The position numbers were made by a program, and so were the translations under genes. A stretch of 64,000 bases of DNA from Mycolicibacter kumamotonensis. GTDB taxonomy: Bacteria; Actinomycetota; Actinomycetes; Mycobacteriales; Mycobacteriaceae. Shown piece after piece: positions 44,280 to 54,498 of the stretch. Location: positions 62,001-126,000 of the forward strand of contig NZ_MVHU01000009.1 of assembly GCF_002086285.1 (NCBI RefSeq), in the 5' to 3' direction. Positions within the stretch are counted from its first letter, which is position 1. Each line of letters begins with the position of its first letter. The notes under the pieces are model-generated. The model was given only the letters and a program-made list of their open reading frames with translations. It ran no database searches and was not told the DNA's origin.

Positions 44280-45980
44280 TCAACGCCGCCGCAGCGCGCT
44301 GAGCAGGTTCTGCAGCAGCGGCACACCGGAGTAGTCCTCGACCTGCTCGAGCATGTCCGGCACCCGGGTGAACTTCACCCGGGGCCGATTCTGCGCGTCG
44401 CCGCGGGCGATCTCGGCAGAGTCGATGGCCTTCCAGCCCGCGGCGTCGATCACCTCGGGCTGACGGGCGTGCACCATCCGCGCTACCGCGCGCGGCCCGC
44501 CGATCGGCTCACTCAACTGCCCGGCGTTGTAATCGGCCACCAGGGCCTGGATCGTGTTGAGCGAGTCGGACTTGTTGGTGCCGATGAAGCCGTTGGTGCC
44601 GCGCTTGATCCAGCCCGAGACGTACGCTCCCGGCACCGGCTGCCCGGTGGCCGGGTCGATGACACGGCCGCCCTCGTTCGGCACGACACCGGCGGCGTCG
44701 TCGAACGGCAGGTCGGCGATCGGCGTGCCGTGGTAACCGATCGAGGTCAGCACCAGCCCGGCATCGATCCGGTGGACCTGATCGGTGCCGGTCACGGTGA
44801 ATTCCACTGCGGCGGCACGGTTCTCACCGAGCACCCGGGCCGGGGTCAGCTGGTAGGCGAACCGGATGCGGGGCCGGGTGGGTTGCGCCGTGGCGCTGTC
44901 CACACTGCCCAGCTTGGCCAGGATCTCCAGTTTCTGCCGGGTGAAGTCGTCGCGCACGGTGGCCAGGTCGTTGCGGACCCGGGCGTGGTCCTCGGCGTCG
45001 AGTACCACTTCGGCGGTCTGGGTCAGGCCGACCAGCTCCGGCAGGGTGAACGCGGAGTCGATCGGCCCGCGGCGCGCGGCGATCACCACTTCCTGCACCC
45101 GGGAATCGCGCAGCACCGCCAGGGCGTGATCGGCGATGTCGGTGCCGGCCAGCTTGTCGGGGTCGGAGGTGAGGATGCGGGCCACGTCCAGTGCCACGTT
45201 GCCGTTGCCGACGATCACCACCCGCTCGTGGCTGAGATCGACGGGCAGATCAACGAAATCGGGGTGCCCGTTGTACCAGCCGACCAGCTCGGTGGCGGTG
45301 CCGGTGCCGGCCAGGTCCATGCCGTCGACCTCGAGCCGGCGGTCGTGCAGCGCGCCGGACGCGTAGAGCACGGCGTGGTGGTAGTCCAACAGGTCGGCAT
45401 GGCTCAGGTGCTTGCCGACCTCGACGTTGAGGAAGAAGTTGAAGCCCCGCCGCCGGGAGATCTCGTCGAACAGTCGGGTGACCAGCTTGGTGCGCTGGTG
45501 ATCCGGGGCGACCCCGGCGCGCACCAGCCCGTAGGGCGTGGGCAGCTTCTCGAATACGTTGACCAGCACGCCGGGCTGGGTCAGCAGTTCGTCGGCCGCG
45601 TACATCGCCGCCGGGCCGGAGCCGACGATGGCCACCGTCAGCGGATGCCTGCCGCGCTTGTGCACCTCGGCAGCGGGCAGGATCGGCGCCAGCTTGGAGG
45701 TCGGCGGCAGCTTCACCCCTTCGGGGCGCTTGGGGTAGTAGGACTTGTTGATCTCGATGAACGGCAGCTGCTCGGCCGGCAGCGCGGTGTCGGGGTAGAT
45801 CGCACCGACCGGGCAGGCCCGGACGCAGGCGCCGCAGTCGACGCAGGCGTCCGGGTCGATGTAGAGCATCTCCGCGGTGGCGAAGTCCGGTTCATCCGGG
45901 CTGGGATGAATGCAGTAGACCGGGCAGGCGAAGACGCAGGACGCGTCGTTGCAGCATGCCTGACTGATGACGTGCGGCAT
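44280..45980 (-). CDS. fprB: ferredoxin/ferredoxin-NADP reductase fusion FprB
   Basis: 566 residues. N-terminal 7Fe/8Fe ferredoxin domain with CCNDASCVFACPVYC and CVDCGACVRACPVG, then an adrenodoxin-reductase-like part beginning VAIVGSGPAAMYAADELL (FAD), PYGLVRAGVAPDH, VIVGNGNVALDVARIL (NADPH) and GWIKRGTNGFIGTNKSDS. FprB moves electrons between NADPH and iron-sulphur proteins or cytochromes P450. It follows the diiron-oxygenase-like gene on the same strand after 19 bases; the reductase is an obvious electron source for such an enzyme. Confidence 0.93.
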   Translation of the reverse strand: MPHVISQACCNDASCVFACPVYCIHPSPDEPDFATAEMLYIDPDACVDCGACVRACPVGAIYPDTALPAEQLPFIEINKSYYPKRPEGVKLPPTSKLAPILPAAEVHKRGRHPLTVAIVGSGPAAMYAADELLTQPGVLVNVFEKLPTPYGLVRAGVAPDHQRTKLVTRLFDEISRRRGFNFFLNVEVGKHLSHADLLDYHHAVLYASGALHDRRLEVDGMDLAGTGTATELVGWYNGHPDFVDLPVDLSHERVVIVGNGNVALDVARILTSDPDKLAGTDIADHALAVLRDSRVQEVVIAARRGPIDSAFTLPELVGLTQTAEVVLDAEDHARVRNDLATVRDDFTRQKLEILAKLGSVDSATAQPTRPRIRFAYQLTPARVLGENRAAAVEFTVTGTDQVHRIDAGLVLTSIGYHGTPIADLPFDDAAGVVPNEGGRVIDPATGQPVPGAYVSGWIKRGTNGFIGTNKSDSLNTIQALVADYNAGQLSEPIGGPRAVARMVHARQPEVIDAAGWKAIDSAEIARGDAQNRPRVKFTRVPDMLEQVEDYSGVPLLQNLLSALRRR

Positions 45981-45999
45981 GAGACGGCGGTTCGCTGAC

Positions 46000-47040
46000 T
46001 TATGCGACGCGCGACAGGTGGGCGCGCTGCGGCTGGGCCCGGAAGCGCGACGGCGCCCCGTTGATCCGGCACATCCGCCACACCAGCTTGGCGACCGGGT
46101 TCATCAGCCCGGTGTCGTGGCAGAGCATCCGCACATCGGCGAACATGTCCGACAGCATCCGGCGGGCATCGGCCGACCCGAAGAACACGTCCTTGCGCAC
46201 CGAGCGGGGGATGTCGAACTCCACCCAGAACTCCTTCGGCGGAACGACGATCGCCGAGCACAGGATCCGCATTGTGACCGGCACGAACAGCGAGAGCCAG
46301 AACCGCTTGCGGCGCGGCAGGTGCGGGATGCGCTTGTTGAGGTATTCGTGGGCGAAGGAGATGTGGCGCGCCTCTTCGGCGACGTGGATCGCCATCACCT
46401 TCTCCATGATCGGGTGCAGCGTCTTGCCCTCGCGCAGGATGTCCTTCTGGATGTGGTCGATGGGTTCCTCGCCGGCGAGGATGCCGAACCAGAACGGGAT
46501 CGGCAGCGGGCCGGCGACCAGCGGAATGAACGCCGCAATCCACTTGAGGAACCGCGGCATGCCGGGCACGTCGGCGCCGATGTGGTTGACCATCTCCTGA
46601 AACATCAGGGTGTGGTTGCACTCCTCGACCGACTCGTGCAGGCAGTACCGGTACTCCGGTGAGCCGTTGGGCACCCAGAACGCGTAGTTGAGCAGGCCGC
46701 GAATCAGGATGGACTCGAAGTGCAGGCCGACCTTGGCCACGTTCGCCTGACGCCACATGCCGATCTTGATCTGGCGCTCTTCGGGCTGCGCCTGGTACCA
46801 GGCGTGCTTACCCAGCGGGTCGGTGGCCGGCAGGATCCACCGCGGGTCATTCTCGGTGACCTTGAATTCCGGGCTGTCCCAGTCGATGTCGACGTACGGG
46901 TTGAAGTGCCGCCGCACCGAGCCCTCCGAGAGGGTGTTGAGCATGTCGACGTACTTGGTGTCGTCGGACACTTCCATGTTGGCCCGCCAGCGGCGCACCA
47001 AGCGGGTTCGAGCCGGTTTTTGAGCCGTTTTCTGAGCCAT
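46000..47040 (-). CDS. Rv0885-like diiron (AurF/ferritin-like) oxygenase family protein
   Basis: 346 residues from the ATG at 47040. A helical protein with ferritin-like metal ligands: LHFESILIRGLLNYAF, CLHESVEECNHTLMFQEMV (Glu...Glu-Cys-Asn-His), and VAEEARHISFAHEYL (Glu-Glu-Ala-Arg-His), the pattern of AurF-type N-oxygenases and related diiron proteins. It matches Rv0885 in position and approximate length (about 340). The substrate is unknown. It is divergent from serC with a shared control region carrying two palindromes, and upstream of fprB. Confidence 0.82.
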   Translation of the reverse strand: MAQKTAQKPARTRLVRRWRANMEVSDDTKYVDMLNTLSEGSVRRHFNPYVDIDWDSPEFKVTENDPRWILPATDPLGKHAWYQAQPEERQIKIGMWRQANVAKVGLHFESILIRGLLNYAFWVPNGSPEYRYCLHESVEECNHTLMFQEMVNHIGADVPGMPRFLKWIAAFIPLVAGPLPIPFWFGILAGEEPIDHIQKDILREGKTLHPIMEKVMAIHVAEEARHISFAHEYLNKRIPHLPRRKRFWLSLFVPVTMRILCSAIVVPPKEFWVEFDIPRSVRKDVFFGSADARRMLSDMFADVRMLCHDTGLMNPVAKLVWRMCRINGAPSRFRAQPQRAHLSRVA

Positions 47041-47084
47041 CGGAGACACCCCACTGACGTTTACATTTGGCCTTCGTATGTACA

Positions 47085-47110
47085 ACGGTACCGCAGGTAT
47101 CGGGTACCGT
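47085..47110. promoter_or_regulatory. 8-bp inverted repeat in the serC-divergent control region
   Basis: ACGGTACC at 47085-47092 and GGTACCGT at 47103-47110 are exact reverse complements with a 10-base spacer, placed 45-70 bases before the diiron-oxygenase start. The half-site GGTACC is itself palindromic. The arrangement suggests a dimeric regulator site; no known mycobacterial regulator with this motif is recognised. Confidence 0.45.
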
Positions 47111-47156
47111 CTAGGGCTTGAATACCCCTTGTGGCCGTGACAGGTGTCAAGTGTCT

Positions 47157-48342
<1,186 letters not shown>

Positions 48343-48455
48343 GCACAGCCCCGGGCTCCCGTGATCAAGTCGTTATAACCCCAGCGTGTCACCGCGGCCG
48401 AGGCCGCTCGCTGCACTAGAGTCCGCAGGTAACCGGGCCTTCGCGAGGAGAAGTC

Positions 48456-49244
48456 ATGCGGGAATTGACAGTCGTAGGTCTCGACGTCGACGGCAAACAC
48501 ATCATCTGCGAGAGCGTCTGCGGTGACGACGAACGCGCCGACATGTTCCGGCTGCGCATCGACGACCGGATGCGTTCCGCGGTGCGCGGCGAGGGCAATC
48601 GCGTCGGGCAGACCCAGATCGATCTGGGCGCCACCATGCTGCGCCCGAAGGACATCCAGGCCCGCATCCGCGCCGGCGCGTCGGTCGAGCAGGTGGCCGC
48701 GGCGGCCGGGGTCGACGTCTCCCGGGTGGAGCGGTTCGCCCACCCGGTGCTGCTGGAGCGGTCGCGCGCCGCGGAGCTGGCGGCCGCGGCCCACCCGGTG
48801 CTGGCCGACGGGCCGGCGGTGGCGACCCTGCTCGAAGTGGTCACCAGCGCGCTGATGAGCCGCGGCCTCAATCCCGATCAGAGCAGTTGGGACGCGTGGC
48901 GCAACGAGGACGGGCGCTGGACGGTGCAGCTGGCCTGGAAGGCGGGACGCTCCGACAACGTCGCCCACTTCCGCTTCGCCCCGGGAGCACACGGCGGAAC
49001 GGTGACCGCCGTCGACGACTCGGCGATGGAGTTGATCGACCCGGACTTCGACCGTCCGCTGCGGCCGGTCGCCCCGGTCGCCGAACTGGAGTTCGAGGAG
49101 CCCGCCGCCGCGCCGGTGGTGGACGACGAGCCGGTGCGCCAACGCCCGACGACCCGGCCGTCCCGGCGCAGCAAGCCTTCCGTTCCGGGTTGGGAGGACG
49201 TGCTGCTCGGGGTGCGCTCGACCGGCTCAGCCGGTCAACGCTGA
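48456..49244 (+). CDS. sepH: cell-division protein SepH (DUF3071)
   Basis: 262 residues, preceded by a GAGGAG ribosome-binding site. The conserved DUF3071 region covers about residues 1-170: MRELTVVGLDVDGKHIICES, a helix-turn-helix-like segment LRPKDIQARIRAGASVEQVA, AAGVDVSRVERFAHPVLLER, and SWDAWRNEDGRWTVQL. The C-terminus is low complexity and ends in a short conserved motif GWEDVLLGVR. SepH binds FtsZ and promotes Z-ring assembly in actinobacteria. The gene end overlaps the convergent membrane-protein gene by 10 bases. Confidence 0.92.
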   Translation: MRELTVVGLDVDGKHIICESVCGDDERADMFRLRIDDRMRSAVRGEGNRVGQTQIDLGATMLRPKDIQARIRAGASVEQVAAAAGVDVSRVERFAHPVLLERSRAAELAAAAHPVLADGPAVATLLEVVTSALMSRGLNPDQSSWDAWRNEDGRWTVQLAWKAGRSDNVAHFRFAPGAHGGTVTAVDDSAMELIDPDFDRPLRPVAPVAELEFEEPAAAPVVDDEPVRQRPTTRPSRRSKPSVPGWEDVLLGVRSTGSAGQR

Positions 49245-49510
49245 GCGACCAGCACCAACAGCACCAGCCACGCCCCCGCCACGCCGAGTCCGGCGCCCAG
49301 CGCCAACCATCGCAACACCGGGGTGCGCCGCCAGCCCCACACCGTGGGCGCCAGCCCGCCCACCGCGATCAGGTTGAGGGCGACCGCCACCGCCGGGTGC
49401 ACCCGCATCAATCCCAGGCTCAGCACCGCGATCGCGGTCCCCGACACCGCCGCGACGAACGCCGCCACGATCAAACCCGTTGCCCACGGCGTGGTTTGGG
49501 TCGGACTCAT
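49235..49510 (-). CDS. small membrane protein, Rv0882-like
   Basis: 91 residues with three hydrophobic segments (about 9-30, 36-53 and 60-88). It matches Rv0882 in place and size. The start ATG overlaps the stop of the upstream RNA methyltransferase gene by four bases (ATGA), so it is translated from the same message. Function unknown. Confidence 0.75.
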   Translation of the reverse strand: MSPTQTTPWATGLIVAAFVAAVSGTAIAVLSLGLMRVHPAVAVALNLIAVGGLAPTVWGWRRTPVLRWLALGAGLGVAGAWLVLLVLVAQR

Positions 49511-50334
49511 TCCGGCAGCCTAGTGCGCTCGTAGAACGCCAGCGCTGCCGCCGTCGCGACGTTGAGGGAGTCGGTGCCTCGCGACATCGGAATGCGCACC
49601 CGCAAGTCACTGGCCCGCATGGCCTGCTCTGACAGACCCGGCCCCTCCGCCCCGACCAGCACGGCCACCGGCTCGTCACGCACCTTCGCCATGGCCGTCG
49701 ACAGCGCTTCGGCCCGCGGATCCGGAGTCATGGCAAGCAGGCGAAACCCCCGCTCGCGCAGCATTGTCAGATCCGCCGGCCACTCCGCCGAGCGGGCGAA
49801 CGGCACCAGCAGGGCATGCCCCATCGACACGCGCACCGCACGGCGGTACAGCGGGTCGGCGCAGCCCTGGCCGAACACCACCGCGTCGACGCCCAGGCCG
49901 GCGCCGTTGCGGAAGATCGAGCCCAGGTTCTCGTGATCGTTGACGCCCTCGAGCACCGCGATGGTCCGGGCACCGCCGATCAGCTCCGCCACCGTGGGCT
50001 CGGGCACCCGCGATGCGGCGGCCAGCACACCGCGGTTGAGGTGAAAGCCGACCACCTCGGCCATCACCTCGGCCGAAACCCGGTAGTAGGGAACCCCGCA
50101 TACCCCGGCGAGGTCCGGTGCCAGCTCCGTCAGCCGGCGGTCGGTCCCCAGCAACGCCCGGGGCGTGAAGCGCGAGGCCAGCATTCGCTGCACCACCAAC
50201 ACCCCTTCGGCGATCACCAGCCCCTTGCCGGTGGGCAGATCCGGGCGACGGTCGATGCTGTTCAGATCCCGGAAGTCGTCCAGCCGTGAATCGCGGGGGT
50301 CCTCGATATCGACGACGTCGATAACCCTGGCCAC
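49507..50334 (-). CDS. SpoU/TrmH-family RNA 2'-O-ribose methyltransferase (Rv0881-like)
   Basis: 275 residues from a GTG. Residues 30-110 are an N-terminal substrate-binding domain (GLVIAEGVLVVQRMLASRF). The SPOUT catalytic domain shows the three knot motifs: DHENLGSIFRNGAGLGVDAV, VLVGAEGPGLSEQAM and IPMSRGTDSLNVATAAALAF. It would 2'-O-methylate rRNA or tRNA with SAM. Its target is not determined by the sequence. Divergent from the DUF2530 gene, 39 bases apart. Confidence 0.9.
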   Translation of the reverse strand: MARVIDVVDIEDPRDSRLDDFRDLNSIDRRPDLPTGKGLVIAEGVLVVQRMLASRFTPRALLGTDRRLTELAPDLAGVCGVPYYRVSAEVMAEVVGFHLNRGVLAAASRVPEPTVAELIGGARTIAVLEGVNDHENLGSIFRNGAGLGVDAVVFGQGCADPLYRRAVRVSMGHALLVPFARSAEWPADLTMLRERGFRLLAMTPDPRAEALSTAMAKVRDEPVAVLVGAEGPGLSEQAMRASDLRVRIPMSRGTDSLNVATAAALAFYERTRLPE

Positions 50335-50373
50335 TTTCCGAACATTACCGGCGGGGCGCTAACGTCAACGGCG

Positions 50374-50643
50374 ATGACCCCCCACCCGCCGCCTGGGCTG
50401 GCCCCCGAGCCACCACCGCTGCCACCCGCCCTGCTGCGGGTCTGGCCGGTGATCGGCGCCGGCGCCGGCGGCTTCGGCTGCGCGACCGTCGCGGCGTTCG
50501 CGATACCGGCCCTGGAGTCGTGGCGGCCGGTGAGCGTCGCCGGCCTCGGCGTGGGTGTACTGGGCACCACCATCTTTCTGTTGCAGCGCAACGCGGCACG
50601 ACGCGGCATGCGCGGCGCCCAAACCGGACTGGAACACGAATAG
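50374..50643 (+). CDS. DUF2530-family small membrane protein (Rv0879c-like)
   Basis: 89 residues: a Pro-rich cytoplasmic N-terminus (PHPPPGLAPEPPPLPP) and two membrane helices (about 23-45 and 54-70), as in DUF2530 and Rv0879c. Function unknown. It is preceded by the divergent SpoU gene; the MarR-type gene found between these two in M. tuberculosis (Rv0880) is absent. Confidence 0.78.
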   Translation: MTPHPPPGLAPEPPPLPPALLRVWPVIGAGAGGFGCATVAAFAIPALESWRPVSVAGLGVGVLGTTIFLLQRNAARRGMRGAQTGLEHE

Positions 50644-50671
50644 AGTTGCGGCCGAACCAAGGAGGAATGAG

Positions 50672-51127
50672 ATGGCAGCCCCGCTGTTGAAGGCAGAGAT
50701 CGACATCAAGGCACCGGTCACCGAGGTATGGAACCTGATTTCCGACTTCCGGCGCATGCCCGAGTGGAGCCCGCAGTGCCGGTGGATGAAACCGCTGGGT
50801 GCGCTGCGCGCCGGCACCCGCACCATCAACGTCAACCGGCGCGGCCGGCTGTTCTGGCCCACCACCTCCGTGATCACCGAGTACATCCCGGAGCGCAAGC
50901 TGGCCTTCCGGGTCACCGAGAACCACAGCGTGTGGAGCTACGAACTCGAGCCGACCGCCGAAGGCACCCGGGTCACCGAGAGCCGGCACGCCGAAAACGG
51001 TGTCACGGCGGTGTCGACGTTTCTGACGAGCAAGTTCATGGGCGGGGTCGAGAACTTCGAACAGGAACTGGTCGACGGCATGAAAGCCTCGTTGGCGCGG
51101 ATCAAGGCGGCCGCCGAAAACGGCTGA
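50672..51127 (+). CDS. SRPBCC-family protein
   Basis: 151 residues from the ATG at 50672 behind AAGGAGG. START-like fold: LKAEIDIKAPVTEVWNLISD, FRRMPEWSPQCRWMKPLG, TTSVITEYIPERKLAFRV, and a C-terminal helix FEQELVDGMKASLARIKAA. These proteins bind hydrophobic ligands; no function is known for this member. It begins 28 bases after the DUF2530 gene. Confidence 0.8.
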   Translation: MAAPLLKAEIDIKAPVTEVWNLISDFRRMPEWSPQCRWMKPLGALRAGTRTINVNRRGRLFWPTTSVITEYIPERKLAFRVTENHSVWSYELEPTAEGTRVTESRHAENGVTAVSTFLTSKFMGGVENFEQELVDGMKASLARIKAAAENG

Positions 51128-51186
51128 CGCAGCCTGCATGTGGAGTAATGTCCATCGTCACCATCGATTGGGAGGGAGCCTCGGAG

Positions 51187-51693
51187 ATGATGGGAACCGT
51201 GACATTGACCCCTCGCATGCTGAGCGGCGCTGCAGCGACCGCGGTACTGCTGGCCGCCGGCCTGGCCCCGGTGACCGCGGCACCCGAGGTCACCTCGCAT
51301 GCCGTCGCCCGGGTGTCGGCGGAGGTGATGCTGACCGGTAGCGCGTTGACCGACGGGATCGACGGGATCGACGGGATCATCGCCGACGTCGCGGCCCTGG
51401 ACACCCCCGGCGCTGCCGACGCCTTCGATATCGCCGGGCTGTTCAACGCGGAATTGGCTGCGGCCCAAGGCTTCTTCAACAGCCTGTTCAGCCTGCCCGG
51501 AACGTTGTTCAACGACGTCGAGAACCTGGTCACCAGCCTCGTCAACCTCGACTTCGGGATGGCCTTCAGCGCGGCGTTCACCATCCCGCAGGACATCATC
51601 AACTATGTGCTCGGGCTGCCGGGGCTGGTGGTCAACACCATCTACAACATGGCGGTGGTGCTGCCGGGCGAGTTCCTGTTCAACTTCGGCTAG
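51187..51693 (+). CDS. exported hypothetical protein, mycobacterial secreted type
   Basis: 168 residues from the ATG at 51187, giving a clean signal peptide (MLSGAAATAVLLAAGLAPVTAA); starting at the ATG at 51148 would put acidic residues before it. The mature part is rich in Leu, Phe and Ala with motifs such as GLFNAELAAAQGFFNSLFS and FTIPQDIINYVLGLPGLVV, common in small secreted mycobacterial proteins of unknown function. A 9-base unit is repeated three times near 51356, encoding IDGIDGID. The end overlaps the convergent DUF3027 gene by four bases. Confidence 0.68.
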   Translation: MMGTVTLTPRMLSGAAATAVLLAAGLAPVTAAPEVTSHAVARVSAEVMLTGSALTDGIDGIDGIIADVAALDTPGAADAFDIAGLFNAELAAAQGFFNSLFSLPGTLFNDVENLVTSLVNLDFGMAFSAAFTIPQDIINYVLGLPGLVVNTIYNMAVVLPGEFLFNFG

Positions 51694-52682
51694 GGAGTGT
51701 CGGACTCCGCCGGTTCGGCGGGTGCTTCGGCTGCGGTTTCGACGGCTGTTTCGACAGTGGCAGCGTCGGTTTCGGCATCGGCAGGTTCGGCTACCGCCTC
51801 GACCGGCTCGACCGGCTCGGCCGATTCAGCCGGTTCGGCCACTTCGGCCGCTTCAGCCGGCTCTGTCACTTCAGCCGCCTCGGCCGGCGCGTCAGCCGGT
51901 TCGGCAGCGGTCTCGACGGCGGCAGCGATCTCCAGGATCTCCAGCACACCGTCGTCGTAGGGTTCGTAGGCCGGGGAGCCGGTTCCCGCCGGTGCCGGGG
52001 TGTCACTGTGGGCGCCGCAGCCGTACTCGGCGTCGACCACCCGACCGTCTGCGGACATCTCATTGGCGCAGGCTCCGAACGCCGTGCCCAGCACGCCGGC
52101 CAGCGGCAGGTAGAAGCCGCAGTCGCGGCAGACCCGCTTGGTGGAGCGCGCCATCGCCGAATCCGGGCCGTACTCGCCGTCGTGCCAGCGCTGCGCCGCC
52201 TCCGCGCGGCCCAGCGGACTCATCAGCCACCGGCGGCCCAGACCGAGCTCGCCGGCCACCTCGTCGAGCTCGGGGTCGCCGCTCGAGGTATAACCCGGGA
52301 CCAGCCGCGGATCGTCGGCGGGCGGTGCCAGCAGGTCCCCCGGGCCCAGATCGCCGGGCCGGACCCGCTGGTCCCACGGCACCCATTCCGGCGCCAACAG
52401 TGCGGTGGGGCCGGGAACCAGCACCACCTCGCTGATCGTGGAGTGCGTGGCGCCCGGGATGGCGGCGACCACGACCGCCCACTGCCAGCCCTGATAACCC
52501 GGCAGCAGCGCGGCGAACCGGTGAGTGGCGGCGGTCGCGTCCTCGTAGTCGACGCCCAGGTGCTCGCCGACGGTGTCGGCGCCGCTGAACTCGGCGACGG
52601 CCGCACGGGCCTGGTCGACGGCCTCGGCCAGCACCGCGGGCACGGCGATGGTCGCGGTGTCTGATTCTGCGCTGGGTCGCAT
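51690..52682 (-). CDS. DUF3027 protein with zinc-ribbon-like cysteines and acidic repeat tail
   Basis: 330 residues from the ATG at 52682 (a GTG precedes it). The conserved part, about residues 10-235, contains LLPGYQGWQWAVVVAAIPG and a four-cysteine cluster (KRVCRDCGFYLPL, FGACANEMSADG, AEYGCGAHSD) likely to bind zinc. The final 90 residues are almost only Ala, Glu, Pro, Val and Thr (AEPAESAEPVEPVEAV) and presumably disordered; they make it longer than the M. tuberculosis protein Rv0877 as remembered (about 262). Function unknown. Confidence 0.82.
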   Translation of the reverse strand: MRPSAESDTATIAVPAVLAEAVDQARAAVAEFSGADTVGEHLGVDYEDATAATHRFAALLPGYQGWQWAVVVAAIPGATHSTISEVVLVPGPTALLAPEWVPWDQRVRPGDLGPGDLLAPPADDPRLVPGYTSSGDPELDEVAGELGLGRRWLMSPLGRAEAAQRWHDGEYGPDSAMARSTKRVCRDCGFYLPLAGVLGTAFGACANEMSADGRVVDAEYGCGAHSDTPAPAGTGSPAYEPYDDGVLEILEIAAAVETAAEPADAPAEAAEVTEPAEAAEVAEPAESAEPVEPVEAVAEPADAETDAATVETAVETAAEAPAEPAESDTP

Positions 52683-52803
52683 CACGCGGGTCCCTTCCCT
52701 TCAATGACGCCCCTAATACTGCCGCAGGCCGTCCCACTCAGCCACACGCAGGCACGATCACGACCTGCACGGCGCGGCGACGGTCATAGGGAAGAATTGA
52801 ACC

Positions 52804-54498
52804 GTGTCTGCACGGCGGCGTGATCTCCCCGACCCCGGCCGGCGTCGTCGTCCGCCTGCGGCCACCGGCCGCGGCCCCCGCAACGGCTCGTCCGGCGAGC
52901 ACCCCGGCATGGCCCATTACCCCAGCGACAGCCACGATGACCAGCGGCAGCGCAAGCCGATGCCCAGCGCCAACCGCTACCTGCCCCCACTGCGCGCCCA
53001 CAACGGGCCACCCCGGCAAAGCCCACCACCTGGCGACGCGGGCACCGGCGACCGCGTCACGGTGACCCGGGCCGCCGCGGCCCGCAGCCGCGAAATGGGC
53101 TACCGGATGTACGGGCTGGTGCAGCGGGCCGCCACCGCCGACGGCGCCGACAAATCCGGGCTGACCGCGCTGACCTGGCCGGTGGTCGCCAACTTCGCCG
53201 TCGATGCGGCGATGGCCGTAGCACTGGCCAACACCTTGTTCTTCGCCGCGGCGACCGGCGAGAGCAAGGGCCGGGTGGCGCTGTACCTGCTGGTGACGAT
53301 CGCGCCGTTCGCGGTGGTCGCACCGCTGATCGGCCCGGCGCTGGACCGCATCCAGCATGGCCGGCGTGCCGCGCTCGCATTGTCGTTCGCGCTGCGCACC
53401 ATGCTGGCCGTGGTGCTGATCGCCAACTACGACGGCGGCGCCGGCACCTTCGGCTCCTGGGTGCTCTACCCGTGCGCGCTGGCCATGATGGTGCTCTCGA
53501 AGTCGTTCACCGTGCTGCGCAGCGCGGTGACGCCGCGGGTGATGCCGCCGTCCATCGATCTGGTTCGGGTCAATTCCCGATTGACGATGTTCGGGCTGCT
53601 CGGTGGGACGATCGTCGGCGGCGGTGTCGCCGCGGGCGCCGAATATGTGTTCACCCACCTGCTCGAACTGCCCGGGGCGCTGTTCGTGGTCGTCGCGGTC
53701 TCGATGGCCGGGGCGGGTCTGGCGATGCGCATCCCGCGGTGGGTGGAGGTGACCACCGGGGAGGTCCCGACCACCCTGAGTTACCGCTCGAACGAGCGCC
53801 GCAGCTGGCCCGAACAGGTCAGGCGGGCCGGCGGGGCGCTGAGCCAGCCGCTGCGCCAACCGTTGGGCCGCAACATCATCGCCGCGCTGTGGGGCAACTG
53901 CACCATCAAGGCAATGGTCGGCTTCCTGTTCCTGTACCCGGCGTTCGTGGCCAAACAGCACGACGCCAACGGCTGGGTGCAGCTGGGCATTCTCGGGCTG
54001 ATCGGTGCGGCCGCGGGGTTGGGTAACTTCGCCGGCAACTTCACCGCCGCCCGGCTGCAGCTGGGCCGGCCCGCGGTGCTGGTGGTGCGCTGCACCATGG
54101 CGGTGACCGCCGTCGCGCTGGCGGCGGCGGTGGCCGGAACCCTGGTGATGGCGGCCATCGCCGCCCTGGTCACCTCCGGGTCCAGCGCGGTCGCGAAGGC
54201 ATCACTGGACGCCGCGCTGCAAGACGACCTGCCCGAGGAATCGCGGGCCTCGGCGTTCGGGCGGACCGAATCCACCCTGCAGCTGGCATGGGTGCTCGGC
54301 GGCGCGCTGGGCGTACTGGTATACACCGACCTGTGGGTGGGCTTCACCGCGATCACCGCGCTGCTGATCCCGGGGCTGGCCCAGACCATCCTCTCCTTCC
54401 ACGGCGACTCGTTGATCCCCGGTTTGGGCGGTAACCGTCCGGTGCTGATCGAGCAGGACGGCGCCCGCCGCGATCAGACAGGGGTGATGAGCCGATGA
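52804..54498 (+). CDS. MFS transporter with long disordered N-terminus (Rv0876c-like)
   Basis: 564 residues from a GTG. The first 115 are basic and Pro-rich without structure (RRRRPPAATGRGPRNGSSG); the membrane domain starts at TWPVVANFAVDAAMAVALA and has twelve helices with the loop IGPALDRIQHGRRAALALS after helix 2. The same layout, unusually long N-terminus plus MFS, occurs in Rv0876c. The stop overlaps the start of the DUF2771 gene by four bases (ATGA). Substrate unknown. Confidence 0.83.
   Translation: MSARRRDLPDPGRRRRPPAATGRGPRNGSSGEHPGMAHYPSDSHDDQRQRKPMPSANRYLPPLRAHNGPPRQSPPPGDAGTGDRVTVTRAAAARSREMGYRMYGLVQRAATADGADKSGLTALTWPVVANFAVDAAMAVALANTLFFAAATGESKGRVALYLLVTIAPFAVVAPLIGPALDRIQHGRRAALALSFALRTMLAVVLIANYDGGAGTFGSWVLYPCALAMMVLSKSFTVLRSAVTPRVMPPSIDLVRVNSRLTMFGLLGGTIVGGGVAAGAEYVFTHLLELPGALFVVVAVSMAGAGLAMRIPRWVEVTTGEVPTTLSYRSNERRSWPEQVRRAGGALSQPLRQPLGRNIIAALWGNCTIKAMVGFLFLYPAFVAKQHDANGWVQLGILGLIGAAAGLGNFAGNFTAARLQLGRPAVLVVRCTMAVTAVALAAAVAGTLVMAAIAALVTSGSSAVAKASLDAALQDDLPEESRASAFGRTESTLQLAWVLGGALGVLVYTDLWVGFTAITALLIPGLAQTILSFHGDSLIPGLGGNRPVLIEQDGARRDQTGVMSR

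Noticed and set aside
44019..45998. 659-codon open frame antisense to fprB
   Set aside because: Composition typical of antisense shadow; fprB motifs on the minus strand are complete.
51355..51381. Triple 9-base repeat as a functional site
   Set aside because: It encodes IDG repeats within a secreted protein and looks like ordinary coding slippage.
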